Shown here one piece after another: positions 26,263-33,778 of a DNA stretch of 33,778 bases. Both the position numbers and the translations under genes were made by a program. Within the stretch, counting starts at the first letter, position 1. Each line of letters begins with the position of its first letter. Below the pieces are notes generated by a model. That model saw nothing but the letters and a program-made list of their open reading frames with translations. It searched no databases and was not told the origin of the DNA. The stretch is from Chitinophagaceae bacterium (lineage in GTDB: Bacteria > Bacteroidota > Bacteroidia > Chitinophagales > REEL01): NCBI GenBank assembly GCA_007695095.1, contig REEL01000065.1, positions 1-33,778 of the forward strand. The letters are read 5' to 3'.

Positions 26263-26691
26263 ATGAGCAACCTAAATAAAAATATGCCTCTGGTGATGCT
26301 TATCGATGATAATGAAATCGACTTATTTCTAAACAAAAAGTTTTTGGAAGTCGCTCATATCAGTAATAATGTTATTTCTTTTAGTCACGCAGAAAAAGCA
26401 TTACAATATTTAACTCAACAAAAAGACAATTTGTATGAATTGCCTGATATAATCTTACTGGATATTCAAATGCCTGAAATGAATGGTTTTGAGTTCCTGG
26501 AAAAATTTAATGCATTTTCAGATAAAGTTAAGCGGAAAACTTCTGTAATTATGCTGTCATCTACTATTGATCCGATTGATATTAAAAGAGCTAAAGACTA
26601 TTCTTTTTTAATCGATATACTTACCAAGCCCCTTAACCCTCCGGTTCTTAAAGAAATTTTAAAAAAAGAGTTAAAACTGAATGCTGCATAA
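26263..26691 (+). CDS. Single-domain response regulator
   Basis: A 142-residue CheY-like receiver with the acidic pair in LIDDNEID, phospho-acceptor Asp67 in LLDIQMPEMNG, the LSSTID loop, and the conserved Lys in ILTKPLNP. It has no output domain, so it would act by binding a partner or as a phosphate shuttle. This insert-bearing subtype (a short Q/K-rich loop before the phospho-acceptor) is common in Bacteroidota next to hybrid kinases. It is the last gene of the cassette. Its stop is 8 bp from the stop of the convergent gdhA, with no obvious terminator between. Confidence 0.93.
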   Translation: MSNLNKNMPLVMLIDDNEIDLFLNKKFLEVAHISNNVISFSHAEKALQYLTQQKDNLYELPDIILLDIQMPEMNGFEFLEKFNAFSDKVKRKTSVIMLSSTIDPIDIKRAKDYSFLIDILTKPLNPPVLKEILKKELKLNAA

Positions 26692-26699
26692 TCTCTTTT

Positions 26700-28034
26700 T
26701 TAAACGACACCATCATTTAACATTGATTCAGCTATTCGCTTAAAAGCATACTTTATTGCTCCTTTTTCATAATTCACGTAATTCTTTTCCTGACCTTCAG
26801 AAATACATTTTTCATGTATGTTTTCCATCGTTTCCTTTAACAACTTATCTACTTTTTTTGTACCCCAATTCTGAAAAGTTGCATTTTGTGTAATCTCTAA
26901 GCCGGAAACATATACACCTCCGGTGTTTGCAGCAATATCCGGCACAAACAAAACCTTTTTTTTCTGAAATAAATCTATCGCTTCTGAGCTACAAGGCATA
27001 TTTGCACCCTCAGCAACTATCCGAATGCCGTTTTCAATCAACTTTTTAGCATCTGATTCATCTAATTCATTCTCTGTAGCACAAGGTAAAGCAATATCAG
27101 CTTCAAAATCCCAGGGCTTCTTTCCTTTTTTATATTCAAAATCTCCGGAAGCTGCTATCTTTTCCAAAGACAACTTTTCAACTAACTTTTGTTTCTTTAT
27201 TTTTTCTAAATCTTTTTTTGTAAAACCTTTTTTAGAATAAATTACACCCCCTGAATCAGAAAGGCTAAGCACTTTTCCCTTAAATTCCAATATTTTTTCC
27301 GCAGCATGTAAAGAAACATTTCCGGCACCGGATAACAAACATTTTTTATCTTTCCAGTCCTCCCCCATTTTTTCAAGCATGGCATTTACAAAATAAATTA
27401 ACCCATATCCTGTAGCCTCAGTTCTTAGCTTACTTCCTCCGTTTTCTACAGATTTTCCGGTCATAGTACCGGTGAATACATTATTAATTTTACGATAATA
27501 AGCATACATATATCCTATCTCACGACTCCCTACACCCATATCTCCGGCGGGTACATCTGTCAACTGACCAATATAGCGATGCATCTCTAACATAAAACTC
27601 TGACAAAACTGCATCATTTCATTGTCTGACAAATTTTTCGGATCCAGGTCTGCTCCTCCCTTTCCGGCTCCCAAAGGAAGCCCGGTTAAGCAATTTTTAA
27701 AAATCTGTTTAAAAGCCAAAAACATAAAAGTGTCTTCATCTACATCTTTATTAAAACGAAGACCTCCCTTATATGGTCCCAGATTGCTGTTCATTTGAAC
27801 CCTGTAACCTCTGTTGACTCTAACTTTTCCTTTATCATCAACCCAGTTGATTCTAAACTTAATACTCCTTTCCGGAATAATCAGGCGTTCTAAAATAAGA
27901 TTCTTTTTGTATAAATCACTTGAGTTTAAAACCGATTCCAAATAAGGTAAATATTTACTGAAACTTTGTCTATACTTCGGTGAGTCAGGGTATTTTGAAT
28001 CAAAATACTTAAGTAGTGAATTGCTTTTACTCAT
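26700..28034 (-). CDS. gdhA: NADP-type glutamate dehydrogenase
   Basis: Glutamate dehydrogenase interconverts 2-oxoglutarate plus ammonia and glutamate, linking carbon and nitrogen metabolism. At 444 residues it matches the hexameric small-subunit class (E. coli GdhA is 447). Diagnostic segments are GGLRFNKDVDEDTFMFLAFKQ (in pieces), LPLGAGKGGADLDPK (substrate Lys region), PAGDMGVGSREIGYM, TGYGLIYFV, and the Rossmann turn LSGAGNVSLHAAEKI. The C-terminal part reads IAANTGGVYVSGLEITQN. The coenzyme cannot be settled from the sequence alone, but this subclass is usually NADP-dependent and biosynthetic. It is convergent with the signalling cassette; no nitrogen-regulation gene is adjacent. Confidence 0.96.
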   Translation of the reverse strand: MSKSNSLLKYFDSKYPDSPKYRQSFSKYLPYLESVLNSSDLYKKNLILERLIIPERSIKFRINWVDDKGKVRVNRGYRVQMNSNLGPYKGGLRFNKDVDEDTFMFLAFKQIFKNCLTGLPLGAGKGGADLDPKNLSDNEMMQFCQSFMLEMHRYIGQLTDVPAGDMGVGSREIGYMYAYYRKINNVFTGTMTGKSVENGGSKLRTEATGYGLIYFVNAMLEKMGEDWKDKKCLLSGAGNVSLHAAEKILEFKGKVLSLSDSGGVIYSKKGFTKKDLEKIKKQKLVEKLSLEKIAASGDFEYKKGKKPWDFEADIALPCATENELDESDAKKLIENGIRIVAEGANMPCSSEAIDLFQKKKVLFVPDIAANTGGVYVSGLEITQNATFQNWGTKKVDKLLKETMENIHEKCISEGQEKNYVNYEKGAIKYAFKRIAESMLNDGVV

Positions 28035-28186
28035 ATCATTCTTATATATTTAATAAATAGTTGTATTATACAAACCCCTTATGATTAAAATTGTTTAAAA
28101 GAGTAGTACAGCTTGTATAAAAGCAGAGAGACCAATACACAAATTTAAAATTTCATGGGAGAAAAGCCAGAGGAAAGCTTGAAGTA

Positions 28187-28304
28187 TAAAGTTTGAGGGG
28201 GGGATGATGGAAAATGTAAGGGAGAATTCTTAGACCTTTACTGCCACTCAGAGGAGTAACAAATGCTTCATCTTTAAGTCTCCATCGCGTCTAAATAATT
28301 CTCC
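28187..28304. repeat. Imperfect inverted repeat upstream of gdhA
   Basis: GGAGAATTCTTAGAC at 28221-28235 is nearly the reverse complement of GTCTAAATAATTCTCC at 28289-28304. The outer bases extend weakly (AAAGTTTGAG near 28187 against CTCCAAACTTT near 28301-28311), and a small inner hairpin (28238-28242 with 28255-28259) sits in the loop. Only chance or a MITE-like origin can be weighed; no coding potential was seen. Confidence 0.5.
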
Positions 28305-28320
28305 AAACTTTTTTTCCGGT

Positions 28321-28413
28321 AGCAGCCCCAGCGTGAGGGATAGTAGCGGAAAGCCCGCAGCGACGGAGGAGTGAGGACTTGGAGCGAATAGCACGACCCG
28401 GAGGGGCACGCCC
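28321..28413. repeat. GC-rich structured intergenic element
   Basis: By hand count 38 of the 60 bases 28321-28380 are G or C (about 63 percent), far above the surrounding DNA. The run has segments such as AGCGTGAGGGATAGTAGCGG and GCGAATAGCACGACCC and ends in the small palindrome GGGCACGCCC (28404-28413). It resembles, from memory, intergenic repeats of other Bacteroidota genomes that contain GGATAGTAGCGG, but I cannot show copies here. The remaining parts of the 418-bp gap between gdhA and the transporter gene (28035-28186 and 28414-28452) show nothing I can support. Confidence 0.55.
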
Positions 28414-28452
28414 AAATACTCTTTCTACATAATATTTAACTTAAAAGCCTTT

Positions 28453-29850
28453 CTACACAAAGAAGTATACCCATATCAGTACTGAGATTATGGAAACTAT
28501 AGGAGCAATCAATATTAGAAAGATACCTCCCGGACGAAACTCTTTTTGTTCAATCAATCCTGTCGCATAAGAAATGGCATTAGAAGGGGTAGAAACCGGC
28601 AAAAGCAAGGCACAAGAACAGCTAAGGGCTACTATGACCGGAACGGAAATTCCCCATACGGCAGGCAGTGTTATGGCAAGCGGAATTAATATAGATGAGG
28701 CGGCAGTATTACTCATTACATTTGATACAAGCACAGCTATATAGGCAAACATCACAGCAATTACAAATGTCGGGATATCCATACTTTTAACTTCTTGCAT
28801 AATGATCTCCGCAAGTCCAACCTGTACCAGCGCAATACCTAATGCCAAACCTCCTGCGACCAGCATGAGCGTATCCCACGGTAATGAGCGAACATGTTCG
28901 GCTGTTACTACTTTGGTAAGCGTCAGCAATACTATTGGCAAAGCTGATGTACCGGCAACCGGAATGCCATGCAACGGCTCTGTCAGCCAAAGCCCTATGG
29001 TGACAAATAATGTGATGATTACAGCAATTCGGTGGGAGGGTTTAGCATCAAAGCTACTTTCCTTAATCGTACTTAAATCAATTTGAGTGCCTTTCAAGGC
29101 AAATCGCCTGGTAAGAAATAACCAAAAAAGCCAAACCATCAAAATGGCCATTGGAAATCCAAAAGACATCCATGCAGCAAAAGTGATTTGAACACCAACT
29201 TCCTGAAGTGCACCCACGGCAATTGCATTTGGCGTACTGCCAATAATTGTACCGATTCCACCAACAGAAGCGGCTGCCGGGATACCAATCAGTAATGCGC
29301 GGGAAAAGGCAGCTTCTTTGCCAATCAATAAAATAAGTGGTAAAACTGAAGAAACCATCATGGCCGTTGTCGCTGTATTCGACATCACCATGCTACCTAA
29401 GGCAGTTGTGTACATCAGCCCCAATAACAGCTTTTGAGGTTCTTCACCAAAACGTTTGATGGTAAAGCGAAAAAGCGATTTGTCCAGACCAACCACACTC
29501 ATACCTTTTGCCAGAAAAAAACCGCCTAATAACAGCCATATTACATTGCTTGTCCAGGTACTGATATAAGTATCAACCGGAAAGGATTCTTCTATAATAA
29601 AGTCTGTTCCAAATCCCAGTGATAACATTGCTATCAAAAATATACCTACAGAAAATGGCGGAATAGACTCAGTAACCCACAAACCAATAGCAAGTACTGT
29701 AAGGAAAAAAACAAAATTTACGGACTCGCCATATTCCAATCCACTGAATAACCAAGTTAATATCAGTGCTAAAACGGCATTTCCGATAAAAGTTGAGGTG
29801 TTGAAAATGAGATTCATTCGCAACTTCCTGTATAAGGACTTAAGTTTCAT
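28453..29850 (-). CDS. DASS/SLC13-family sodium:anion (dicarboxylate or sulfate) symporter
   Basis: A 465-residue inner-membrane transporter with about 11-12 hydrophobic helices. Family marks are VTESIPPFSVGIFL, the first SNT motif in MSNTATTAMM, IGSTPNAIAVG, the second SNT in MSNTAASSILIPLA, and PVSTPSNAISYATG. These match Na+-coupled DASS symporters of C4-dicarboxylates, citrate or sulfate, and both SNT clamshell motifs are present, so it is probably active. The substrate cannot be assigned. No cytoplasmic RCK domain is fused. The start is taken at 29850, 7 bp after a -7-like motif; ATG at 29817 (residue 12) is an alternative. It stands alone on the minus strand. Confidence 0.92.
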   Translation of the reverse strand: MKLKSLYRKLRMNLIFNTSTFIGNAVLALILTWLFSGLEYGESVNFVFFLTVLAIGLWVTESIPPFSVGIFLIAMLSLGFGTDFIIEESFPVDTYISTWTSNVIWLLLGGFFLAKGMSVVGLDKSLFRFTIKRFGEEPQKLLLGLMYTTALGSMVMSNTATTAMMVSSVLPLILLIGKEAAFSRALLIGIPAAASVGGIGTIIGSTPNAIAVGALQEVGVQITFAAWMSFGFPMAILMVWLFWLFLTRRFALKGTQIDLSTIKESSFDAKPSHRIAVIITLFVTIGLWLTEPLHGIPVAGTSALPIVLLTLTKVVTAEHVRSLPWDTLMLVAGGLALGIALVQVGLAEIIMQEVKSMDIPTFVIAVMFAYIAVLVSNVMSNTAASSILIPLAITLPAVWGISVPVIVALSCSCALLLPVSTPSNAISYATGLIEQKEFRPGGIFLILIAPIVSIISVLIWVYFFV

Positions 29851-29857
29851 TCTGAAG

Positions 29858-29865
29858 CAAAAATA
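29858..29865 (-). promoter_or_regulatory. Putative -7 element for the DASS transporter
   Basis: The minus strand reads TATTTTTG (TAnnTTTG) 7 bp before the ATG at 29850. Use of this element would give a very short leader if that ATG is right, or about 35 nt if translation begins at 29817. Confidence 0.4.
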
Positions 29866-30396
29866 CGGAAAATGCTAAATTCTTTTACTTTAGTCTTTTT
29901 AAAATCTTCTGAATACTTCAAATGTTTACTTATTAATATTAAAATTTGCTTTCATGATAAATTGACTTTTAGTGGTCAACCCATATCATGTACTTTCTAT
30001 AAATATTTATCCAAATCCGGTTTCCTCAATTTTAAAAATCAAATCTGAAAATAGACTGGAAGCAAAAAATTCAATCTTTGATTTGTAAGGAAGAAAATAA
30101 TTGCATTTTCAACACACTTACCATTTTCAAAAGATTTAAGCTTTCTAAAAACCGGTATCTGTCATACTCAAATAAAAACTGCAGATAATACTAATAATCA
30201 AAATATTTTAAAGCATTAAAACATTAATACTCTCCTATCCTTACTTCTTCTCTTTTTAATCAAGCTTATCAATTCAGGAAACACTTAGACTGAATGTAAA
30301 AAAGGTAATATCAGATATATCTGAATTCAAATAAGCTTATGTAAAAAAGTTATTTCACTACACACACATAGACTCCAATCAGATATGTATGAAAGA
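29866..30396. other. Gene-free AT-rich spacer
   Basis: The stretch separates the divergent transporter and porin-like genes. I saw no ORF with protein-like composition, no RNA gene, and no convincing hairpin; it is mostly A/T-rich. The repeat-bearing promoter of the porin-like gene begins at 30397. Confidence 0.5.
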
Positions 30397-30452
30397 TGTA
30401 ACTATTATACGGAGAAATGTAACTTTCAAGCCATAGTATGGGTGTAACTTTG
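30397..30452 (+). promoter_or_regulatory. Triple TGTAACT direct repeat overlapping the porin promoter
   Basis: TGTAACT occurs at 30397, 30418 and 30443 (start-to-start 21 and 25 bp). The last two extend to TGTAACTTT. The third copy contains TAACTTTG (30445-30452), a match to the -7 consensus, and the second copy lies at about the -33 position (TTTC at 30424-30427, spacer 17). The leader to the ATG at 30489 would be about 30 nt. This layout suits an operator for a repeat-binding regulator or a chance AT-rich echo. Confidence 0.45.
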
Positions 30453-30488
30453 AACTGTGAAAATTTATTCACGCTTAAATCTAATATT

Positions 30489-31133
30489 ATGAACTACTAT
30501 TTAATTTTTATCACCGGACTTCTATTTCTGGTTTTTGGAGCTAATGCAAATGCTTCAAAAATGGATACAGATCAAAGAGAAGTTTTTGCTTTTGGTATAA
30601 AAGCCGGATTCAACTACTCAAATGTTTGGGATTCAAGAGGACAAGAGTTTGATGCAGACCCCAAATTTGGCTTTGCGGGAGGTTTTTTTGCAGGAATTCC
30701 TCTTGGAAGAACAATTGGTCTACAACCTGAAATTTTAATCTCACAAAAAGGATTTAAAGGATCGGGTACTATTTTGACAGCTCCTTATACTATAAAAAGA
30801 ACCAAAACCTATATTGACATTCCACTTCAGTTACAAATAAAGCCGGTGCAACATGTCACTTTTTTAGTAGGTCCGCAGTTTTCTTATTTGTTAAAGCAAG
30901 ATGACGTCTATACTTTTGGTTCAAACAGCATTTTAGTAGAAGAAGAGTTTAAAAATGACAATATCCGTAAAAACATTCTGGGTTTTACTGCCGGGATTGA
31001 TTTTAGTATTTCACATTTTGTTTTATCCGGAAAATACGGATGGGATTTTCAAAACAACAATGGTGATGGAACTTCTTCGACTCCACGTTACAAAAACCGC
31101 TGGTTACAGTTAACAGCCGGATATATATTTTAG
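30489..31133 (+). CDS. Small outer-membrane beta-barrel protein (porin_family/OMP_b-brl_2 type)
   Basis: A 214-residue protein with a signal peptide (LIFITGLLFLVFGANANAS) and a barrel of alternating strands: FAFGIKAGFNYSNVW, FAGGFFAGIPLG, LQPEILISQKGFK, TYIDIPLQLQIKP, VTFLVGPQFSYLL and a terminal strand RWLQLTAGYIF with C-terminal Phe. This is the pattern of OmpX/OMP_b-brl_2-like small barrels of Bacteroidota. An in-frame ATG at 30438 exists, but it precedes the promoter motif (30445-30452) and would add a non-signal leader, so 30489 is preferred. The role is unknown; such proteins act as adhesins or membrane stabilisers. A strong terminator follows at 31267. Confidence 0.88.
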   Translation: MNYYLIFITGLLFLVFGANANASKMDTDQREVFAFGIKAGFNYSNVWDSRGQEFDADPKFGFAGGFFAGIPLGRTIGLQPEILISQKGFKGSGTILTAPYTIKRTKTYIDIPLQLQIKPVQHVTFLVGPQFSYLLKQDDVYTFGSNSILVEEEFKNDNIRKNILGFTAGIDFSISHFVLSGKYGWDFQNNNGDGTSSTPRYKNRWLQLTAGYIF

Positions 31134-31266
31134 ACTTTAATGAAATTATTTGAGCTGACAATTGAAAAACTCAAATTCAAAAAACTTTAAGACCAAGCAA
31201 ATTGATTCAATTTTTTAGGCTTTAATCACAACAAAAGTTTAATAATATAATCTTAGAGTATTTTAT

Positions 31267-31306
31267 AAAAGCAGAACAGCCGATAAAAAGCTGTTCTGCT
31301 TTTTTT
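31267..31306. terminator. Bidirectional intrinsic terminator
   Basis: A 14-bp perfect stem (AAAAGCAGAACAGC 31267-31280 with GCTGTTCTGCTTTT 31290-31303) with a 9-nt loop is followed by a T-run to 31306 on the plus strand. On the minus strand the stem is followed by TTTTATAAAA. It lies between the convergent porin and beta-propeller genes, right next to the stop codon of the latter (31308-31310). Confidence 0.9.
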
Positions 31307-31307
31307 G

Positions 31308-33155
31308 TTATTTACCTTTGAATCGTAAAGCCTCAACACGATTAGATTGCACCGTATACACATACTCAGAATCACTACACCATGATATTCCCGAGCGTCT
31401 TCTTGAATTACTAATTTCCCCTAATTTAGAAAGATTTTCCGAACTTAAAATCATAAGAGGATCGGAAGGAGAAATAGGGTGGACAATCAGCTTTTCATTT
31501 TCAAACAATACATCGGCATCAAAACCGGTACTTGTGTTTGCAAACATTGCACCGTTATCCGGATTTATTAATGCAATCCCTCTCCTTTCCCCTATTGCAA
31601 AAACCTGATTGTTATAAAGTTGTAATTCTTTTATAGTTCCTGTAATTCTCCGAAAATCATGATTATTAATCACTTTCCCTGTCTTTAATTCAACGACATG
31701 AATTTCATCATCTTCTGCAACAAATAATTTATCATCGCCCAAAACCCAATTTGTTGTAACACCTCTTCTACCCAATTCAAGTTCCCAAACGAGTTCGCCT
31801 GATTGCGCATTTAAAGCTTTTACTCCTTCCCTACCGTCAAAGCTAATCAATACTAATCCATCTGTAATAGTTAAGTTATTTACTTTTTGCCTTGAAAATT
31901 CTGAAGATGTCCAAAGTAGATCACCTGTTTCAATATTATAAGCTTCAACTACAGCTCTGAAGTTATTCGGCTGCCTGTTGCCCGCACTTACTCCCAATGC
32001 TAAAATATTTGATATTACATATCTGTATAAAATCCCATCTTTTATTACAGGAGAAGCAAACTCAGAAGCGGGCCCGTACCCCATATACCCTAATAATGCG
32101 TCATCACCACTTGTAGTTTCAAATAATGCTGTACCACTTTCAAAATCAAATATTTCTATTTGGTTGAAGTTTAAAATAATTAACCCATTGTCAAGTCTGA
32201 TATCAGGCAGTAAAGGAATGTGATCAAAACCTCCCGGCTTTTTTTTCCGATAATTTTTACTGTAAGTCGATTTCCAAATAATGTTACCTGTTCTTGTGTC
32301 AATTCTGAGAATATCCTTACTCAACTGATAAAGAGTTTCTAATCCGGGAATAGTTGGTAACCAAACCGGATTCCCTCCAAAAGTTAAAATGTGCTTAGAT
32401 TGCTCATCATACATAATATGGGATAAACCCGCCGCCGTTTCTTCTACTGTCCACATAGTCTCTCCATTATTCAAATCAATATAGGCCAGGCCAAAAAATG
32501 AGTTAACCAGTAAAGCATTTACTTCCGGTAAAATTTTAATCATATTGTTAACATAAAACTCCGGGTAGTCAGGCAAGGAAACCGGAAAGGGAGGTGGTGC
32601 CGATGATGAAATACTATTCAATGCAGATAATAATTCTTTAGCGCCATCCATGCTCCACATTAATTCATCATTACTCCATTTTTCATTACCCGAACTCAAT
32701 TCTATTAGTGAAATAACTTCTTTATTAGCCTCCCGGTAATCAAATCGAAGAACACTGTTCAAATGAGGCACAGGTATATGTACGACTTTCTGTAAGGCTT
32801 CTAAATCATCAGCTAAGGTAGACTCATTATTACCCCTTCCTCCACCTATGGTTATGCCACCCGAACGACTTCCTCCAAACTGCAATCCGCCTCTTCGTCT
32901 TATTTCCTTACATTCTGCATCGGCTAATTTTTTGCCTTCATTCTTTTGAAAAACTTCTATACCCAAAGGGTTTAAGAAAGCTACATTGTTTTGGGCATGA
33001 TTGCTAAAAATAGAAATAATAGGAGCCGATTTGTTATCATGATACTTAACTCTTGCTTCCCATGCACTTTCAAAACCATCATTCGCCATTGAAGAAATAG
33101 CCGTAAAAGCGAATACAAGTAGAAATAGAAATTTAATTGTTCTTTGTTTTTTCAT
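31308..33155 (-). CDS. Secreted PQQ-like beta-propeller protein
   Basis: A 615-residue protein with a signal peptide (about 1-24, LFLLVFAFTAISSMA). The body has repeated propeller blades: IDLNNGETMWTVE, IDTRTGNIIWKS, YNIETGDLLWTSSEF, LNAQSGELVWELELG and VELKTGKVINN, each with the TGxxxW-type turn of the PQQ-like/BamB repeat. There is no lipobox. Residues about 90-112 form an odd Arg/Gly-rich stretch (RRRGGLQFGG...IGGGRGNN). The function is unclear: such proteins can be scaffolds (as BamB) or PQQ enzymes; no quinone or calcium site is evident to me. No neighbour suggests a partner. The 5' side has no recognised promoter motif. Confidence 0.85.
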   Translation of the reverse strand: MKKQRTIKFLFLLVFAFTAISSMANDGFESAWEARVKYHDNKSAPIISIFSNHAQNNVAFLNPLGIEVFQKNEGKKLADAECKEIRRRGGLQFGGSRSGGITIGGGRGNNESTLADDLEALQKVVHIPVPHLNSVLRFDYREANKEVISLIELSSGNEKWSNDELMWSMDGAKELLSALNSISSSAPPPFPVSLPDYPEFYVNNMIKILPEVNALLVNSFFGLAYIDLNNGETMWTVEETAAGLSHIMYDEQSKHILTFGGNPVWLPTIPGLETLYQLSKDILRIDTRTGNIIWKSTYSKNYRKKKPGGFDHIPLLPDIRLDNGLIILNFNQIEIFDFESGTALFETTSGDDALLGYMGYGPASEFASPVIKDGILYRYVISNILALGVSAGNRQPNNFRAVVEAYNIETGDLLWTSSEFSRQKVNNLTITDGLVLISFDGREGVKALNAQSGELVWELELGRRGVTTNWVLGDDKLFVAEDDEIHVVELKTGKVINNHDFRRITGTIKELQLYNNQVFAIGERRGIALINPDNGAMFANTSTGFDADVLFENEKLIVHPISPSDPLMILSSENLSKLGEISNSRRRSGISWCSDSEYVYTVQSNRVEALRFKGK

Positions 33156-33626
33156 TAGTTTTTAATTTTTGATCGGTTTATAAAATCAATAAAGCATTAC
33201 AGTTCAAAAGACTTTGATACACTTTCATTAAATCTTGAATAAATACTTACAATTTGTATCTTTTAATACTATATAATTGTGATTTCCATGTAGTTATGAA
33301 ACTTATTAATGAGGGCAATAATAATTAATTTTTATTTAGATTAAAAATTATCTTATAAATATTGGAATATATATTTTATTTTTCTTTTTATAATTTTACT
33401 CATTATGAGCATATAAAAGTATCCCTTAAACTACTCAAACTTCAAAAGAGAATATTTAACGTACAATATAATACAGAATGTTAAACAACTATATTGAGAA
33501 TAGCTATTTACACTTTGCATTTATTGAGTAAGTCTAAATATAAGCTTCATTTTGAAGTCCATGATAAGTTTTAAATGTTTTGGCTCCAACCTAAATTGTT
33601 TGTTCATTAATCGATATTAAATAAAT
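33156..33626. other. Gene-free AT-rich spacer
   Basis: No ORF with protein-like features, RNA gene or strong hairpin was seen. The stretch is very A/T-rich. It probably contains the promoter of the beta-propeller gene on the minus strand, but no TAnnTTTG match stands out. Confidence 0.5.
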
Positions 33627-33778
33627 CTATATCGTCCTGTAACCAATTCCTAAACTAAATCTAAAGGGTATTTTATTTTTTTCAGAAAAATCCTGTCTAT
33701 AAAACTCTTTATTTTTTTTAAAAGTCTCTATTTTTTCATAACTTAGTTTTATGAATATTAAATGTAAATTTAACAACT
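33627..33778 (-). CDS. Partial gene, 3' end only: probable outer-membrane barrel protein
   Basis: On the minus strand a frame is open from the window edge (33778) to a TAG at 33627-33629, 49 codons. The end reads NKIPFRFSLGIGYRTI, with alternating aromatic/hydrophobic residues and a Gly-rich turn like the last strand of an outer-membrane barrel, preceded by LHLIFIKLSYEKIETF, which looks like another strand. The start lies beyond the window. In such AT-rich DNA a 49-codon open frame is moderately unusual, and the terminal-strand pattern adds support. Identity is not certain; another beta-rich protein is possible. Confidence 0.5.
   Translation of the reverse strand, partial: LLNLHLIFIKLSYEKIETFKKNKEFYRQDFSEKNKIPFRFSLGIGYRTI

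Noticed and set aside
19737-26691. Reading the ThiF-led cassette as an anti-phage defence system
   Set aside because: E1-like proteins do occur in CBASS and other defence loci, but here there is no cyclase, E2, JAB peptidase or effector, and a sensor kinase pair follows. A signalling or metabolic role fits better.
28321-28413. Possible tRNA or rRNA fragment
   Set aside because: High G+C suggested RNA, but no cloverleaf, CCA end or conserved rRNA segment could be found.
30438-30488. Upstream ATG for the porin-like gene
   Set aside because: It precedes the -7 match at 30445-30452 and adds a leader without signal-peptide character. The ATG at 30489 begins directly with a signal peptide.
33751-33778. 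ATG-led plus-strand frame at the right edge
   Set aside because: It has only nine codons before the window ends, and it overlaps the better supported minus-strand partial gene.
1-33778. CRISPR arrays, insertion sequences or phage genes
   Set aside because: No regularly spaced repeats, transposase or integrase motifs, or phage structural genes were seen on either strand.

Overview
The window looks like the chromosome of a low-GC member of the Bacteroidota, at family level unresolved. The evidence is a C-terminal type IX secretion (T9SS) sorting domain on a secreted sugar dehydrogenase, DUF4369/TlpA and carboxypeptidase-regulatory/TonB receptor architectures typical of the phylum, near-absence of Shine-Dalgarno sequences, and several TAnnTTTG (-7) promoter elements. 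No tRNA, rRNA, CRISPR array, transposase or phage gene was seen.

Layout. 1-548 is gene-free and holds a long 128-nt imperfect hairpin, a 13-bp palindrome and a degenerate repeat. 549-7225 (minus) carries purT, a thioredoxin-like lipoprotein (DUF4369+TlpA) and an alaS-gatB translation pair. 7447-8777 (plus) is an M23 peptidase plus MerR-type regulator pair. 8807-14743 (minus) has a T9SS-exported PQQ-type sugar dehydrogenase and, upstream, a three-gene operon of a lipoprotein, an outer-membrane barrel protein and a geranylgeranyl-reductase-like flavoprotein. 14938-17349 is a TonB-dependent receptor meeting an LRR lipoprotein tail-to-tail. 18265-19658 holds a peroxiredoxin-like protein and a short-chain dehydrogenase.

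The most unusual region is 19737-26691 (plus): five tightly spaced genes encoding an E1/ThiF-nitroreductase fusion (Rv1355c/MoeY-like), a small GNAT-fold protein with LuxI/FeeM-like character, a 7TM-DISM sensor histidine kinase, a receiver-histidine kinase and a single-domain receiver. I read it as a candidate small-molecule synthesis-and-sensing cassette with its own phosphorelay. An AT-rich trough begins inside the first gene and ends inside the kinase gene, which suggests mosaic ancestry. The function is inferred, not demonstrated.

26700-33155 holds gdhA, a GC-rich structured intergenic repeat, a DASS/SLC13 transporter, a small porin-like barrel with a repeat-bearing promoter, a bidirectional terminator and a PQQ-like beta-propeller protein. 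The right edge cuts a partial minus-strand gene ending in a beta-barrel-like C-terminus. Four genes appear to start with TTG.
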